A stretch of DNA of 53,155 nucleotides from Streptomyces sp. 378 (GCF_030124145.1 NZ_JASKMS010000042.1:1-53155); one strand, 5' to 3'; shown: positions 24,023 to 32,135, counted from the first letter of the stretch. Notes: generated from the sequence alone by a model not told the origin. Numbers and translations are program-made.

Positions 24023-24358
24023 ATGACGACGAAGTCTCTTCCCCGCCTCACCCCGACCGGCACCTGCTGGTGCGGCTGCGCCAAGCAGGTCGGACCCGGA
24101 TCGTTCTTCGCTCCCGGCCACGACAAGGTGGCGGAAGCCGCACTGCTCGCGGCCGAGTACGGTTCTTCCGTCGCCCAGTTGCTGCACGGCCACGGATACG
24201 GGCCCGGGCACTCGGTGAGCGCCCGGGCCGTTTCCGAAGGGGTGTGGCAGACGTGCCCCGCGTGCGACTACGTCGGCGCGCCGGCGAGCATCGCCAACCA
24301 CACGAAGAAGTCGCACGCCGCGGCCGCCGGCGAGCAGGCGCAGGGAGCGGAGCGTTGA
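24023..24358 (+). CDS. Small zinc-binding protein with a C2H2-type finger
   Basis: A 111-residue protein. The N-terminal part has a CWCGCAKQ cysteine cluster followed by FAPGHDKVAEAALLA, a pattern found in small phage- and plasmid-associated proteins. The C-terminal part has C-x2-C-x11-H-x4-H in TCPACDYVGAPASIANHTKKSH, a classical C2H2 finger, which is uncommon in bacteria. A nucleic-acid-binding role is the natural guess. The message is probably leaderless. The stop (TGA 24356-24358) overlaps the TTG start of the next gene, so the two proteins are coupled and probably act together. Confidence 0.75.
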   Translation: MTTKSLPRLTPTGTCWCGCAKQVGPGSFFAPGHDKVAEAALLAAEYGSSVAQLLHGHGYGPGHSVSARAVSEGVWQTCPACDYVGAPASIANHTKKSHAAAAGEQAQGAER

Positions 24359-24576
24359 CGGAACCCGCCGACAGCCAGCGCGCAACCCTCGAGAAGGCCG
24401 TGCACATGTACGGCGGCTACTGGGACACCGACCGAAGTCTGCGCGCGCTGCGTGACGCCGGACACGACCCGCAGGACAAGCACACCCGCCGGATCCTCCG
24501 GGACCTCACGAGCGAGGGCCTGCTGGTGAAGGTGGAGGACCGGCCCGTCAAGTACCGCCTTGCTGAGACAGGTTGA
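24355..24576 (+). CDS. Small winged-helix-like protein
   Basis: A 73-residue protein with a TTG start overlapping the zinc-finger gene stop, preceded by a GGGAGCGGAG ribosome site. The sequence THRILRDL-like segment (HTRRILRDLTSEGLLVKVEDRPVKYRLAETG) has the helix-turn-wing pattern of small winged-helix DNA-binding domains, with an N-terminal helix TLEKAVHMYGG. I do not recognise a family. It is too small for a full regulator, so it may act with the zinc-finger partner. Confidence 0.65.
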   Translation: MTEPADSQRATLEKAVHMYGGYWDTDRSLRALRDAGHDPQDKHTRRILRDLTSEGLLVKVEDRPVKYRLAETG

Positions 24577-24735
24577 GACGGAGATAGGAACCCAGCGGGC
24601 CCGCGTGCTGCGGGCTCCGGTCGTGAGGTCGGCACCGCCGACCGCGGTCCATTGTGAACGCCCCGTGGCGTTCCACCCGCGCCAGCTTGACGAACCGCTC
24701 CTTCTCCGCGTTGCCGGCAAGTGGCATGAGACCCG

Positions 24736-24741
24736 TAGGGT
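24736..24741 (+). promoter_or_regulatory. -10 element of a leaderless promoter for the SMI1 remnant
   Basis: TAGGGT ends 7 bases before ATG 24749, and no ribosome site is present. It matches the TAGGGT element seen before the DUF2254 gene at 33725-33730. Confidence 0.4.
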
Positions 24742-24748
24742 CGCGGGT

Positions 24749-24838
24749 ATGGCGGATGATCAGCAGCAGGCGCAGGCCGTGGCGGGCGCCTGGGCGAGGA
24801 TCGAGAAGTGGCTGGAGCTGCACGCTCCGCGCTGCCCC
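24749..24838 (+). pseudogene. 5' remnant of an SMI1/KNR4-family gene
   Basis: ATG 24749 begins MADDQQQAQAVAGAW and ARIEKWLELHAP, a typical N-terminus of Streptomyces SMI1/KNR4 (SUKH) proteins, which serve as immunity proteins in toxin systems or as housekeeping factors. Only about 30 codons match; the frame then runs into unrelated sequence antisense to an EF-G remnant and stops at 24868. The promoter-like TAGGGT is still in place. Evidence is one short segment, so confidence is moderate. Confidence 0.55.
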
Positions 24839-25016
24839 GGTCGCGCTCCTGCGGGTCGAAATCGGTGACGGTGGTGCCGTCGTGGACCTCGCCGCGTTTG
24901 TGGGTGGTGCCGGTGGCGAAGAGGACGCGTTCGGCGACGGTGGTCTTGCCGGCGTCGACGTGGGCGAGGATGCCGAGGTTGCGGACGGCGGCGAGCGGGT
25001 TGAGACGGGTGCGCAC
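24834..25016 (-). pseudogene. 5' remnant of an elongation factor G paralogue
   Basis: From ATG 25016 the translation reads MRTRLNPLAAVRNLGILAH and VDAGKTTVAERVLF, then RGEVHDGTTVTDFD and PQERDRG: the P-loop and switch I end of an EF-G-type translational GTPase. Homology stops exactly after the ERDRG that precedes GITI in intact EF-G, and only noise follows. About 61 of about 680 codons remain. The break abuts the SMI1 remnant on the other strand, so a deletion has joined two convergent genes here. Streptomyces keep a second EF-G, a possible source. Confidence 0.8.
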
Positions 25017-25073
25017 GGCCCAGGGCCTTTCGATGCGATCGGAAGAAGGGGCAGCGCGATTTCCGGACGGGAA

Positions 25074-25102
25074 GGGCAGGGCGGCACACGGCCACCCTGC
25101 CC
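25074..25102. terminator. 8-bp GC hairpin between the small ORF and the EF-G remnant
   Basis: GGGCAGGG (25074-25081) pairs perfectly with CCCTGCCC (25095-25102) across a 13-base loop. On the minus strand it lies after the 32-codon ORF and before the EF-G remnant start, the position of an attenuator terminator. There is no T-run. Confidence 0.45.
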
Positions 25103-25147
25103 TGACATCACGTCAGAGCACTTCGGGATCTGGCGCTCTTCGTCCGG

Positions 25148-25246
25148 TCAGCCGATGCCGCCGCGCAGCGGGCACCGGGGCGACGAAGACACGAGGATCA
25201 CCTCGTAGCGCGGCGGGGAGACGGCGGCAGCGGTGCGGTCACGCAT
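25148..25246 (-). CDS. Small ORF (32 aa), possible leader peptide
   Basis: ATG at 25246 with a good ribosome site (AAGGGAGAGG, 3 bases before the ATG) opens a 32-codon frame, MRDRTAAAVSPPRYEVIL continuing to a Pro/Arg/Gly-rich end, stop at 25148-25150. It is 131 bp upstream of the EF-G remnant on the same strand, with a GC hairpin between. Leader peptides with attenuators control some translation-factor-like resistance genes, so a past regulatory role for the now deleted EF-G gene is conceivable. It could also be chance. The rest of 25247-25449 shows no gene. Confidence 0.4.
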   Translation of the reverse strand: MRDRTAAAVSPPRYEVILVSSSPRCPLRGGIG

Positions 25247-25449
25247 GGCCCTCTCCCTTCGTTCGTCGCGGCGACGCCCGGCGCTCGGTGGTGGGCGGCC
25301 GGGTATGTGCGTGAGTGTAGGAAGGTCACACGCACCGGGCCAGCGAATATCGCGCGCGGGACGGTCGGGGTCGTCGTCGTGTCTCAGCCGCGTACGTCTC
25401 GGCGGTGGTTGCCGACTGAACCTGCCGGGCCTCGTTGTTCACGAGAGAG

Positions 25450-26292
25450 TCAGGACCGCCCCTCGAAGGCGGCCGCGTGCTCGGCGGCCCACTGGGCGAA
25501 GGTGCGCGCCGGGCGGCCGGTGACCCGCTCGACGGTGCCGGAGACCGTACGGCCCACCTCCGGCGTGTTCCCGTACGTCTCCCTCAGGAAGCCGATGACG
25601 TCCTCGGGCAGGCCCGCCGCCCGCCACCGCGCGAGGGCCTCTTCCTCGGTCAGTTCGACCAGGGCGATCTCGCGACCGACGGCGGCGGCGATCGTCTTCA
25701 CCTTGTCCCCGACGGTGAGCACCTCGGGGCCGGTGATCACGTACTCCCGGCCGCCGTGCCCCTCCTCGGTGAGCGCGGTCGCAGCGACGGCGCCGATGTC
25801 CGCTTCGTGGACCATGGCACTCAGCCGGTCCACGAACGGCTCCCGCACCTCGCCGGAGGCGACGATCCCGTCCGCCCACTCCAGGGCGTTGGCCATGAAC
25901 TCCACCGGCATGAGCACGGTCCGCTCCACACCGTCCTCGGCACGCACCGCGTCCTCCAGGGGGGTGGGCCCGCCGCCGTGCAGCACGGTGACGCGTCGGA
26001 CACCGGCCGAGCGGGCGAGCTCCAGGATCCGGGGGCCGGTCTCCAGCGGGCTGAAGGTGACACCGCCGAACGTGATCAGATGGAGGCCGGTGACGCCCTC
26101 CAGGGCCGGGGCCAGGCTCTCCGGTTCGGTCAGGTCGCCCTCGACGACGTCGACACCGGCCGGGAAGGCGGCCCTCGCCGCGTCGCGGGTCACGGCACGC
26201 ACGTCGTGCCCCCGGGCGAGCAGTTCGGCGACGACCTGACGGCCGACGGTTCCGGTGGCGCCGGTGACAAGAATCCTCTGCGTCTGAGTCAT
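25450..26292 (-). CDS. NmrA-like NAD(P)-binding atypical SDR protein
   Basis: A 280-residue Rossmann protein of the NmrA/HSCARG atypical short-chain dehydrogenase group. The dinucleotide motif GATGTVGRQVV is at residues 11-21; VVEGDLTEPESLAPAL and VEFMANALEWADGIVAS are typical, and no catalytic YxxxK is seen. Related proteins are NAD(P)H quinone oxidoreductases or redox sensors. The gene stands alone with a 5' gap toward a convergent or unrelated gene set. Function beyond nucleotide binding cannot be assigned. Confidence 0.88.
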   Translation of the reverse strand: MTQTQRILVTGATGTVGRQVVAELLARGHDVRAVTRDAARAAFPAGVDVVEGDLTEPESLAPALEGVTGLHLITFGGVTFSPLETGPRILELARSAGVRRVTVLHGGGPTPLEDAVRAEDGVERTVLMPVEFMANALEWADGIVASGEVREPFVDRLSAMVHEADIGAVAATALTEEGHGGREYVITGPEVLTVGDKVKTIAAAVGREIALVELTEEEALARWRAAGLPEDVIGFLRETYGNTPEVGRTVSGTVERVTGRPARTFAQWAAEHAAAFEGRS

Positions 26293-26379
26293 GGCACGAC
26301 CCTAGGCAGGCTTGCGGTCACCTTCTGTCCGCGGTGACCGGGCGGTCCGGGTCGGCGCTCGCGGTCTTCGGCGGGGACG

Positions 26380-27660
26380 TCATCGTCGCGGCGGGCGCAG
26401 CGCCGTCAGGTCGTCCGGGAGGAACTCGGGGTGGTACGCCGCCAGAGCCGCGCCGCCCAGCCACCAGCCGCGGTGGACCAGGGCCCGGCAGAGGCCGGGG
26501 TCGAGGCGGTCGAACACGGTCGGGACGAGGGCGAGATGACGGCCGTCGAAGGCCGGGTGTTCGGGGAAGGCCGCGCGCCAGCGGCGCAGGGCGTCCGGGC
26601 CGTCCGCCGGGAAGTCGGTGGAGAGCTGGACGAGGATGCCGCGCCGGGCACCACGCGGCAGGGAGCCGTCCGGGCCCGAGGCCCTCGCGTGCGCGAAGCG
26701 TTCGACGACGGCACGGGTCCGCAGCGTGGTGCTCTGCCGGTACAGCAGCGAGTTGGCCCGGGCCAGGTCCCGGACCACCGGCACGCGCCCGTACACGCCG
26801 GGCCGCAGCAGCCCTCCGGCGTTGAGGACGCACAGGAAGGTGTGCCGGTAGCGGTCCGAGTCGATGGCCTCCAGGCCGGTGTTGTCGTACGTACCGCCGT
26901 CGAGCAGGGCGGGCGGCCGGGCGGCGCACGGGAAGGGGGCCTGGTCGAGAACGACGGGCGGGAACGCGCCGGGCACCGCGGCGGAGGCCGACACGGCCCG
27001 GCTCAGCCGCAGCCGCGTGCCGGCTGTGGGGGCCAGACCGATGGTGTAGTCGCCGTACACGTCGCGTTCGAAGGTGAAGCGGGCACCGGTGGTCAGGTTG
27101 GCGGCGTTGACGATCCAGCGCACCTCCGGGTCCAGGCGCTCCAGTTCGGCCTCCCGCAGGAACCACTCGTCCAGACACCCGGCCAGGAGGTCCGTACGGG
27201 TGGAGGGGCCGAGGGTTCGCCACAGGCCGTGGACGAGGGCGCGCTTGAGGGAGCGGGAGGAGACGCGGTCGACGACCGGCGCGATGACCAGCTCGTCGAC
27301 GGCGCGGGCGGTGAAGTCCTCCCGCCGCAGCGCGGGCCAGGCGGTGGCCAGGCAGCCGTTGGCGATCGAACCGCCGGACACCGACGAGGAGTACCGCAGC
27401 CGGGCGAGCAGCCCGGTGTCGGCCAGCAGCCGCACGAAGCCCAGGGCGGCGAGGGTGGCGCGGAACCCGCCGCCGGACAGGGCGAGCGCCACCGGGTGCG
27501 CGGTGGCCGGTGGTTCTGCGGGGCGAAGGGCGTCACCGCAGGGACGCGCGGTGAGGCCCGTGCCGGTGGCGGGCGAGTCCACGGCCCACAGCGGACCGGC
27601 GTCCGGTGCGGCGCCGGCCGGCGGCGCGGGAAGGGCGGGGGCCCGCCGGAAGGTGGTCAT
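26380..27660 (-). CDS. Patatin-like phospholipase
   Basis: A 426-residue acyl hydrolase of the patatin fold. The oxyanion loop is LSGGGFRATL (Gly63-65), the nucleophile is Ser95 in SSVSGGS (the first Gly of GxSxG is Ser here), and the catalytic Asp is in the DGGTYDN motif (Asp254). ATG 27660 overlaps the MBL-fold gene stop (ATGA), so the two are translationally coupled. No signal peptide is seen, so it would act on membranes from inside. Patatin-like proteins are frequent effectors in anti-phage systems (as in CBASS CapV), and the partner genes make such a role plausible; ordinary lipid metabolism cannot be excluded. Confidence 0.88.
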   Translation of the reverse strand: MTTFRRAPALPAPPAGAAPDAGPLWAVDSPATGTGLTARPCGDALRPAEPPATAHPVALALSGGGFRATLAALGFVRLLADTGLLARLRYSSSVSGGSIANGCLATAWPALRREDFTARAVDELVIAPVVDRVSSRSLKRALVHGLWRTLGPSTRTDLLAGCLDEWFLREAELERLDPEVRWIVNAANLTTGARFTFERDVYGDYTIGLAPTAGTRLRLSRAVSASAAVPGAFPPVVLDQAPFPCAARPPALLDGGTYDNTGLEAIDSDRYRHTFLCVLNAGGLLRPGVYGRVPVVRDLARANSLLYRQSTTLRTRAVVERFAHARASGPDGSLPRGARRGILVQLSTDFPADGPDALRRWRAAFPEHPAFDGRHLALVPTVFDRLDPGLCRALVHRGWWLGGAALAAYHPEFLPDDLTALRPPRR

Positions 27661-28736
27661 GGCCGGTCTCCGATCTCGATGAGGAGCGCTTGGTCGGCGG
27701 GCGCCCGGACGTCGACGCCGAAGGCGCGGCCCTCGCTCAGTCGCGTGAGTTCCTCTTCGGCGAAGGGGATGTGGTTGGTCAGGTGGATGACGTACTCGTC
27801 GTCCGGTGCCCGGGACTCGACGAGCCTGCGCAGGGTGTCCTCACTGGGGTGGTGGTGGCGGACGCCGTCGGCGGATATGACGTAGTGGTCGGCCCACACC
27901 TGTTCGAAGAAGCCCGCCGCCATGTTGCGGTCGCTGCCGTGGTGCGGCAGTTTGAGCAGGTCGACGTGGAGGGGTTCCGAGTCGTCGAGCAGGCCCAGTT
28001 CGCGCAGGCCCGTCAGGACGCGGTCACCGCGGGCGTCACCGGTGAGCAGGGCGGTGCACCCCTCGTGGCGCAGCAGCAGGACGATGCTGGAGAGGTTCGG
28101 CACCGACCCGTCGGTGTAGCCCGCGGTGATGACGTCGGGGTCGCCGCGCTGCTTCGCCTCGCGCCACCGCTCCTCCAGTTCCACCAGCGCTTCCCGGTCC
28201 GGTGCGACGACCGTGACGTCCAGGTCGTCGAGGACGGCCTCGGCGCCCTCGGTGAGCGGTCCGCCGAACGGGGCGTTGCCGTCCAGGCGCAGCGCGGTCG
28301 CCGCGTTGCGGATGTCGCGGCCCTGCTGGTAGCTCGCCCCGACCGCCGCGTCGGCGGCGGCGCGTTCGAAGAGCGGCCGGACGGAGGCGCTCAGCCCGGG
28401 GGCGTGCCGGTCGACGAGTTCCTCCACGGAGTTGAACCACAGGGCGTCCACCGCGTACGGCGGGGCTTCTCCGTCCTGCTGGGCCTGTCTCATGTCGCGG
28501 AAGAGCCGGACGAGCCCGCCGGCGTGGTCGTCGTCGACGTGGGACAGACACACGACGTCGAGGTGCGGCCGGTCATCGCCGTCCGGTCCGCCGAGTTCCT
28601 GCAGCCGGCCGCGGAGTGTGGCCCGGTAGACCCCACCGGGACCGCCGTCGACGAGCATGACCCGCTCGGGGGGTGTGCCCCAGTGGACGAGGAAGCAGTC
28701 GCCGTGGCGCGCGTCGAGGAAATCGAAGGTGAGCAT
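27657..28736 (-). CDS. MBL-fold metallohydrolase (ComEC/Rec2-like)
   Basis: A 359-residue metallo-beta-lactamase-fold protein. It begins LTFDFLDARHGDCFLVHWG, then MLVDGGPGG, then the metal motif SHVDDDHAGGL (His66-x-Asp68-x-Asp70-His71), and later LLTGDARGD and LKLPHHGSDRN. This pattern is typical of the ComEC-like and conflict-system MBL proteins rather than lactamases. ATG 28736 starts the domain; its stop overlaps the patatin start. It lies 28 bp after the subtilase gene. Hydrolysis of a nucleic acid or nucleotide signal is a guess. Confidence 0.88.
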   Translation of the reverse strand: MLTFDFLDARHGDCFLVHWGTPPERVMLVDGGPGGVYRATLRGRLQELGGPDGDDRPHLDVVCLSHVDDDHAGGLVRLFRDMRQAQQDGEAPPYAVDALWFNSVEELVDRHAPGLSASVRPLFERAAADAAVGASYQQGRDIRNAATALRLDGNAPFGGPLTEGAEAVLDDLDVTVVAPDREALVELEERWREAKQRGDPDVITAGYTDGSVPNLSSIVLLLRHEGCTALLTGDARGDRVLTGLRELGLLDDSEPLHVDLLKLPHHGSDRNMAAGFFEQVWADHYVISADGVRHHHPSEDTLRRLVESRAPDDEYVIHLTNHIPFAEEELTRLSEGRAFGVDVRAPADQALLIEIGDRP

Positions 28737-28764
28737 GGCGGCTCCTGGCTGGTGGACCGTTCCG

Positions 28765-30558
28765 TCAGACGGACTGGATGGCACGCAGCACGTCGACGAG
28801 CCCGTGGCCCTGGAAGTGGCGTTCACGAGCCAGGTCCGTCGCCGTGGCGCACAAGATCTCCTTCACCCGTTCGGGGCGGCCGAGCAACTCCCGGTTGCGG
28901 GCCAGCAGCATGGCCGCGGCCCCGCTGACATGGGCCGCCGCCTGGCTGGTGCCGTGCATGGCGGCGATGCCCTCACCGGGGATGGGGCCGTCGATGTCCT
29001 CCCCCGGCGCCACCAGGTCGGGCTTGGGCCGCCCGTCGCCGGTGGGCCCCCGGCCGGAGAAGTAGCTGACGCCGTGGCGGTGCGGGTTGCTGCGGTGGGT
29101 GGAGCCGACGGTGATGACGGACTCCGCGTTTCCGGGGTCGGAGATGCTGATGGCCCGGTAGTCGGCGCCCACGGTCCGCGCCGTGCCGGCGAACCCCGCG
29201 TTGCCCGCCGCGGTGACGACCACGACGCCCGACCGTGTCAGCCGGTCGCACTCGACGCACACGGGTGTCCACCCGGTGGCGTGACTGGCGACGTCGTGCG
29301 GGACCGACAGGCTGATGTTGACCCCGGCGACGATGAACCGTCCGGCCTGCTCGTTGATGTGACGGATCGCCTGCAGCGCGGTGACGATGGAGAACTCGTC
29401 GCCCCCTCCCTCGTCGTCGAGGACGCGGAAGTCGTAGAGCCGGATGCGCGGACAGATGCCGCGGAAGTCCAGCTCCGGCCACCAGCCGCCGATGATGCCG
29501 GCGATGTGGGTGCCGTGCTGGTCGCCCGGCGGCGGCCGTGCGGGCTGTTCCCGGGACAGGGTGGTCTCGACGGTCGGCAGGGCGGCCGCCCAGTTGACGA
29601 GGCCGCCCACGAGCACGTCGGCGGAGAGTTTCTCCCGTACGCCGGTGAAGTCGAAGGCGCGGGCGATGCGCGTCTCGAGTCGCTGCGGCGTCGGGCCGGT
29701 GGTGTCCCAGTCGTGGAAGGCGGGATGCCGTGCATCGATGCCGCTGTCGACGACGGCCCAGCCGATGGAGGCGGTGTCGACCGAGAAGACCTGCTCCGCC
29801 GCGTCGGCCTTGATGGTCCGGCGGGACCGTACGACCGCTCCGGTCGCGGGCCGGTTCGTCGTCACGGAGACGACCGGATACTTCTGTCTCCGGTCGGCCA
29901 CCCGCCCGGTGGGTGCGTGGGGTCGGCGCACGGGCCCGGTGTCCACGACGACGGCGTCCAGCATGTCGACGAGCACGTCGGTCACCGCCTGTTCCCGCGT
30001 CTCGCCCCGCCCGAGGTCGGGCCTCGCGTGCAGCACGATGCGGTGCAGCAGCCTCAACAGCCAGGTGACGTGGCGGCCACGTTCCTGCCGGCGCTCCATG
30101 CTGTCGTGGATCTCACTGGTGGCCGGGGTCCTGACGTGTCCGGCGAGGGCGGCTTCGACGCCTTCGGGCCCGCCGTGCCGCGCGAGTTCGTGGGCGACAC
30201 GCACCGCACCGGCCAGACTGGTCAGGGGCAGGACGTCGCCGACGAGCTCCTTCAGGGTCAGCTGTGCCGCCACGAAGCTGCCGGCGGCGATCGGACGGCA
30301 CTTCTCCATCAGCCCGCGGCTCTGGAAACGCTCCAGTACCTGCTCGACTCCGTACTCTTCGCGGATCGCGAGAATCAGGTCCTGCCGTCCCCGCTCTCCC
30401 GTCCGGGCCGCGGCCCCCGAACCGTGGGCGTCCCCCAGCGAGGCCGGCGGCTGGGCGAACGCCAGCCACACGTCGAAGTGCACAGGGCAGTGGGTGGCCC
30501 ACAGGACGGGAACGGGGCCGTCCCCGTAGAACACCGCTGAGAGGTCGGCTGGATCCAT
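28765..30558 (-). CDS. S8 family (subtilisin-like) serine peptidase with N-terminal extension
   Basis: A 597-residue protein. The catalytic triad is complete: Asp271 in AVVDSGID, His351 in HGTHIAGI, Ser538 in HGTSQAAAHVSG, with the oxyanion Asn453 in AAGNAG. The first 230 or so residues are an unrecognised helical domain, not a normal I9 propeptide, and there is no signal peptide, so it should work in the cytosol. It heads the operon S8, MBL, patatin. Cytosolic subtilases with unknown N-terminal domains occur in bacterial conflict systems where the protease cleaves a partner or activates an effector; this is inference from context. A 9-copy palindromic repeat lies 243 bp upstream of its start. 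Confidence 0.88.
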   Translation of the reverse strand: MDPADLSAVFYGDGPVPVLWATHCPVHFDVWLAFAQPPASLGDAHGSGAAARTGERGRQDLILAIREEYGVEQVLERFQSRGLMEKCRPIAAGSFVAAQLTLKELVGDVLPLTSLAGAVRVAHELARHGGPEGVEAALAGHVRTPATSEIHDSMERRQERGRHVTWLLRLLHRIVLHARPDLGRGETREQAVTDVLVDMLDAVVVDTGPVRRPHAPTGRVADRRQKYPVVSVTTNRPATGAVVRSRRTIKADAAEQVFSVDTASIGWAVVDSGIDARHPAFHDWDTTGPTPQRLETRIARAFDFTGVREKLSADVLVGGLVNWAAALPTVETTLSREQPARPPPGDQHGTHIAGIIGGWWPELDFRGICPRIRLYDFRVLDDEGGGDEFSIVTALQAIRHINEQAGRFIVAGVNISLSVPHDVASHATGWTPVCVECDRLTRSGVVVVTAAGNAGFAGTARTVGADYRAISISDPGNAESVITVGSTHRSNPHRHGVSYFSGRGPTGDGRPKPDLVAPGEDIDGPIPGEGIAAMHGTSQAAAHVSGAAAMLLARNRELLGRPERVKEILCATATDLARERHFQGHGLVDVLRAIQSV

Positions 30559-30800
30559 GGGGACTCCCGGTGCGCGTGCGTGTGGCCCTGCGCAAGGGGG
30601 TGGGAGGCGGTGACAGCGGCCGGAGGGCCTGCTTTCATCCTCCGCCCCGGGCGCGGGCGCCGCAAGCGCACGGCCGTCCGGGCCGACGCCTCCGGTCGGA
30701 CCGCGTTCACGAGACCCGTGAATCCCTGCGGATCCCGTCCCGGGCGATCAGCCGGGCGCGAGACTCCGGCCGAACGCTGACGTCGCATCAGACACGGGCC

Positions 30801-31034
30801 GTGAGGCAGCGTTCACGGAAGGTGCCGTGAGGCAGCGGCCATGGAAGGTGCCGTGAGGCAGCGGCCATGGAAGGTGCCGTGAGGCAGCGTCCATGGAAGG
30901 TGCCGTGAGGCAGCGTCCATGGAAGGTGCCGTGAGGCAGCGTCCATGGAAGGTGCCGTGAGGCAGCGTCCATGGAAGGTGCCGTGAGGCAGCGTCCATGG
31001 AAGGTGCCGTGAGGCAGCGTCCATGGAAGGTGCG
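30801..31034. repeat. 26-bp tandem palindromic repeat, 9 copies
   Basis: Units begin at 30801 and recur every 26 bp (30827, 30853, 30879, 30905, 30931, 30957, 30983, 31009). The core is TCCATGGA flanked by GGCA and TGCC, so each unit is an imperfect palindrome that could fold as a hairpin or bind a dimeric protein. Copies 4-8 are identical; copies 1-3 have one to three changes; copy 9 decays at its end. The 26-bp period breaks any reading frame, so it is non-coding. It lies between the end of the maleylacetate reductase gene and the start of the subtilase gene. The remaining gap, 30559-30800, shows no gene. Confidence 0.93.
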
Positions 31035-31058
31035 GAGTGTGCCGGCTGAAGGCGGCAC

Positions 31059-32135
31059 CTATGCCGTCGACGGCGGCCCTCCCTCGTACGCCGCGAGCAG
31101 CACGCCCCGAACCCCCTCGGCCGTCACCTCGCGCGGGTTGGCGTACGGCTCACCCGCGGCCCGGGCCGCCGCCGGTGTCACGTCGGCCCGCGCGAGGCCG
31201 AGTTCGGCGAGGGAACGCGGTGCGCCCAGGCGGCCGGCCAGGTCCCACAGGGCGCGGGGCACGTCGTCGGCGCCGAGGGCGCGGCGCAGGACGGTCAACG
31301 CCCGCGGGGCGGCGGGGGCGTTGTGGGCGAGAGCGTAGGGCAGGACGACGGTGTGGGTCTCGGCGTGGGGCAGGCCGTACGTGCCACCGAGGACGTGGCA
31401 CAGCTTGTGGTGCAGGCCCATCGTGGTCGCGCCGAGGCATGCCCCGCACAGCCACGCCCCGTACAGCGCCCGGCTGCGCGCGTCGAGGTCCTCCGGGTCG
31501 TGGGCCAGCAGCGGCAGTGCCTCGGCCATCGCCCGCACCCCCTCCTCGGCCATGACCGTCACCAGCGGCGAGACGTCCGGGGCGTACAGCGCCTCGACGG
31601 CGTGCGCGAGCGCGTTGATCCCGCTGGTGACGGTCAGCGGCACGGGCAGGGAGAGGGTGAGCCGGGGATCGTAGACGACGCTGCGGGGCTGGACGGCCGG
31701 GTCACGGCCGGTGCGTTTGGTGCCGTGCTCGGTCAGGCCCCACACCGGGGTCATCTCGGAGCCCGCGTAGGTGGACGGCACCGCGATCAGGGGCAGTCCG
31801 GTGCGCAGGGCGATCGCCTTGCCGAGCCCGATCGCGGAGCCGCCGCCGACCGCGACGCAGCCGTCCGCACCGGCCGCCCGTACGGCCGCGACGGCCCGGT
31901 CCGCGTCCCGCACGGGCACGTGCATCCGGGCTTCGGCGTGCAGCCCCGCGCAGGTGTCGCCGAGGGCGTCCGCGACGGTCCGGGCCACGTTCTCGCCCCG
32001 CCTGCCGCACACCACGAGCAGCCGCCGCAGGCCCAGGCGTGCCGCCTCGCCGGGGGTCGCGGTGACGGCCGCGCCGGGCCGGAAGACGACGCGCACGGGC
32101 CGCGTCTCGTACGTGAACTCCTGCTGGAACGTCAT
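31059..32135 (-). CDS. Maleylacetate reductase (iron-containing alcohol dehydrogenase family)
   Basis: A 358-residue enzyme that reduces maleylacetate to 3-oxoadipate with NAD(P)H. Family features: the Gly-rich ADGCVAVGGGSAIGLGKAIAL, the nucleotide site PSTYAGSEMTPVWGL, and metal-region residues in ALAHAVEALYAP, HHKLCHVLGGTYGLPHAETH. ATG 32135 overlaps the dioxygenase stop by 4 bp (ATGA), so the pair is coupled: ring cleavage of hydroxyquinol gives maleylacetate, the substrate of this enzyme. The downstream end meets the 26-bp repeat array. Confidence 0.92.
   Translation of the reverse strand: MTFQQEFTYETRPVRVVFRPGAAVTATPGEAARLGLRRLLVVCGRRGENVARTVADALGDTCAGLHAEARMHVPVRDADRAVAAVRAAGADGCVAVGGGSAIGLGKAIALRTGLPLIAVPSTYAGSEMTPVWGLTEHGTKRTGRDPAVQPRSVVYDPRLTLSLPVPLTVTSGINALAHAVEALYAPDVSPLVTVMAEEGVRAMAEALPLLAHDPEDLDARSRALYGAWLCGACLGATTMGLHHKLCHVLGGTYGLPHAETHTVVLPYALAHNAPAAPRALTVLRRALGADDVPRALWDLAGRLGAPRSLAELGLARADVTPAAARAAGEPYANPREVTAEGVRGVLLAAYEGGPPSTA

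Noticed and set aside
30801..31034. CRISPR-like array
   Set aside because: Units are head-to-tail with no unique spacers, and no cas genes are present; it is a simple tandem repeat.
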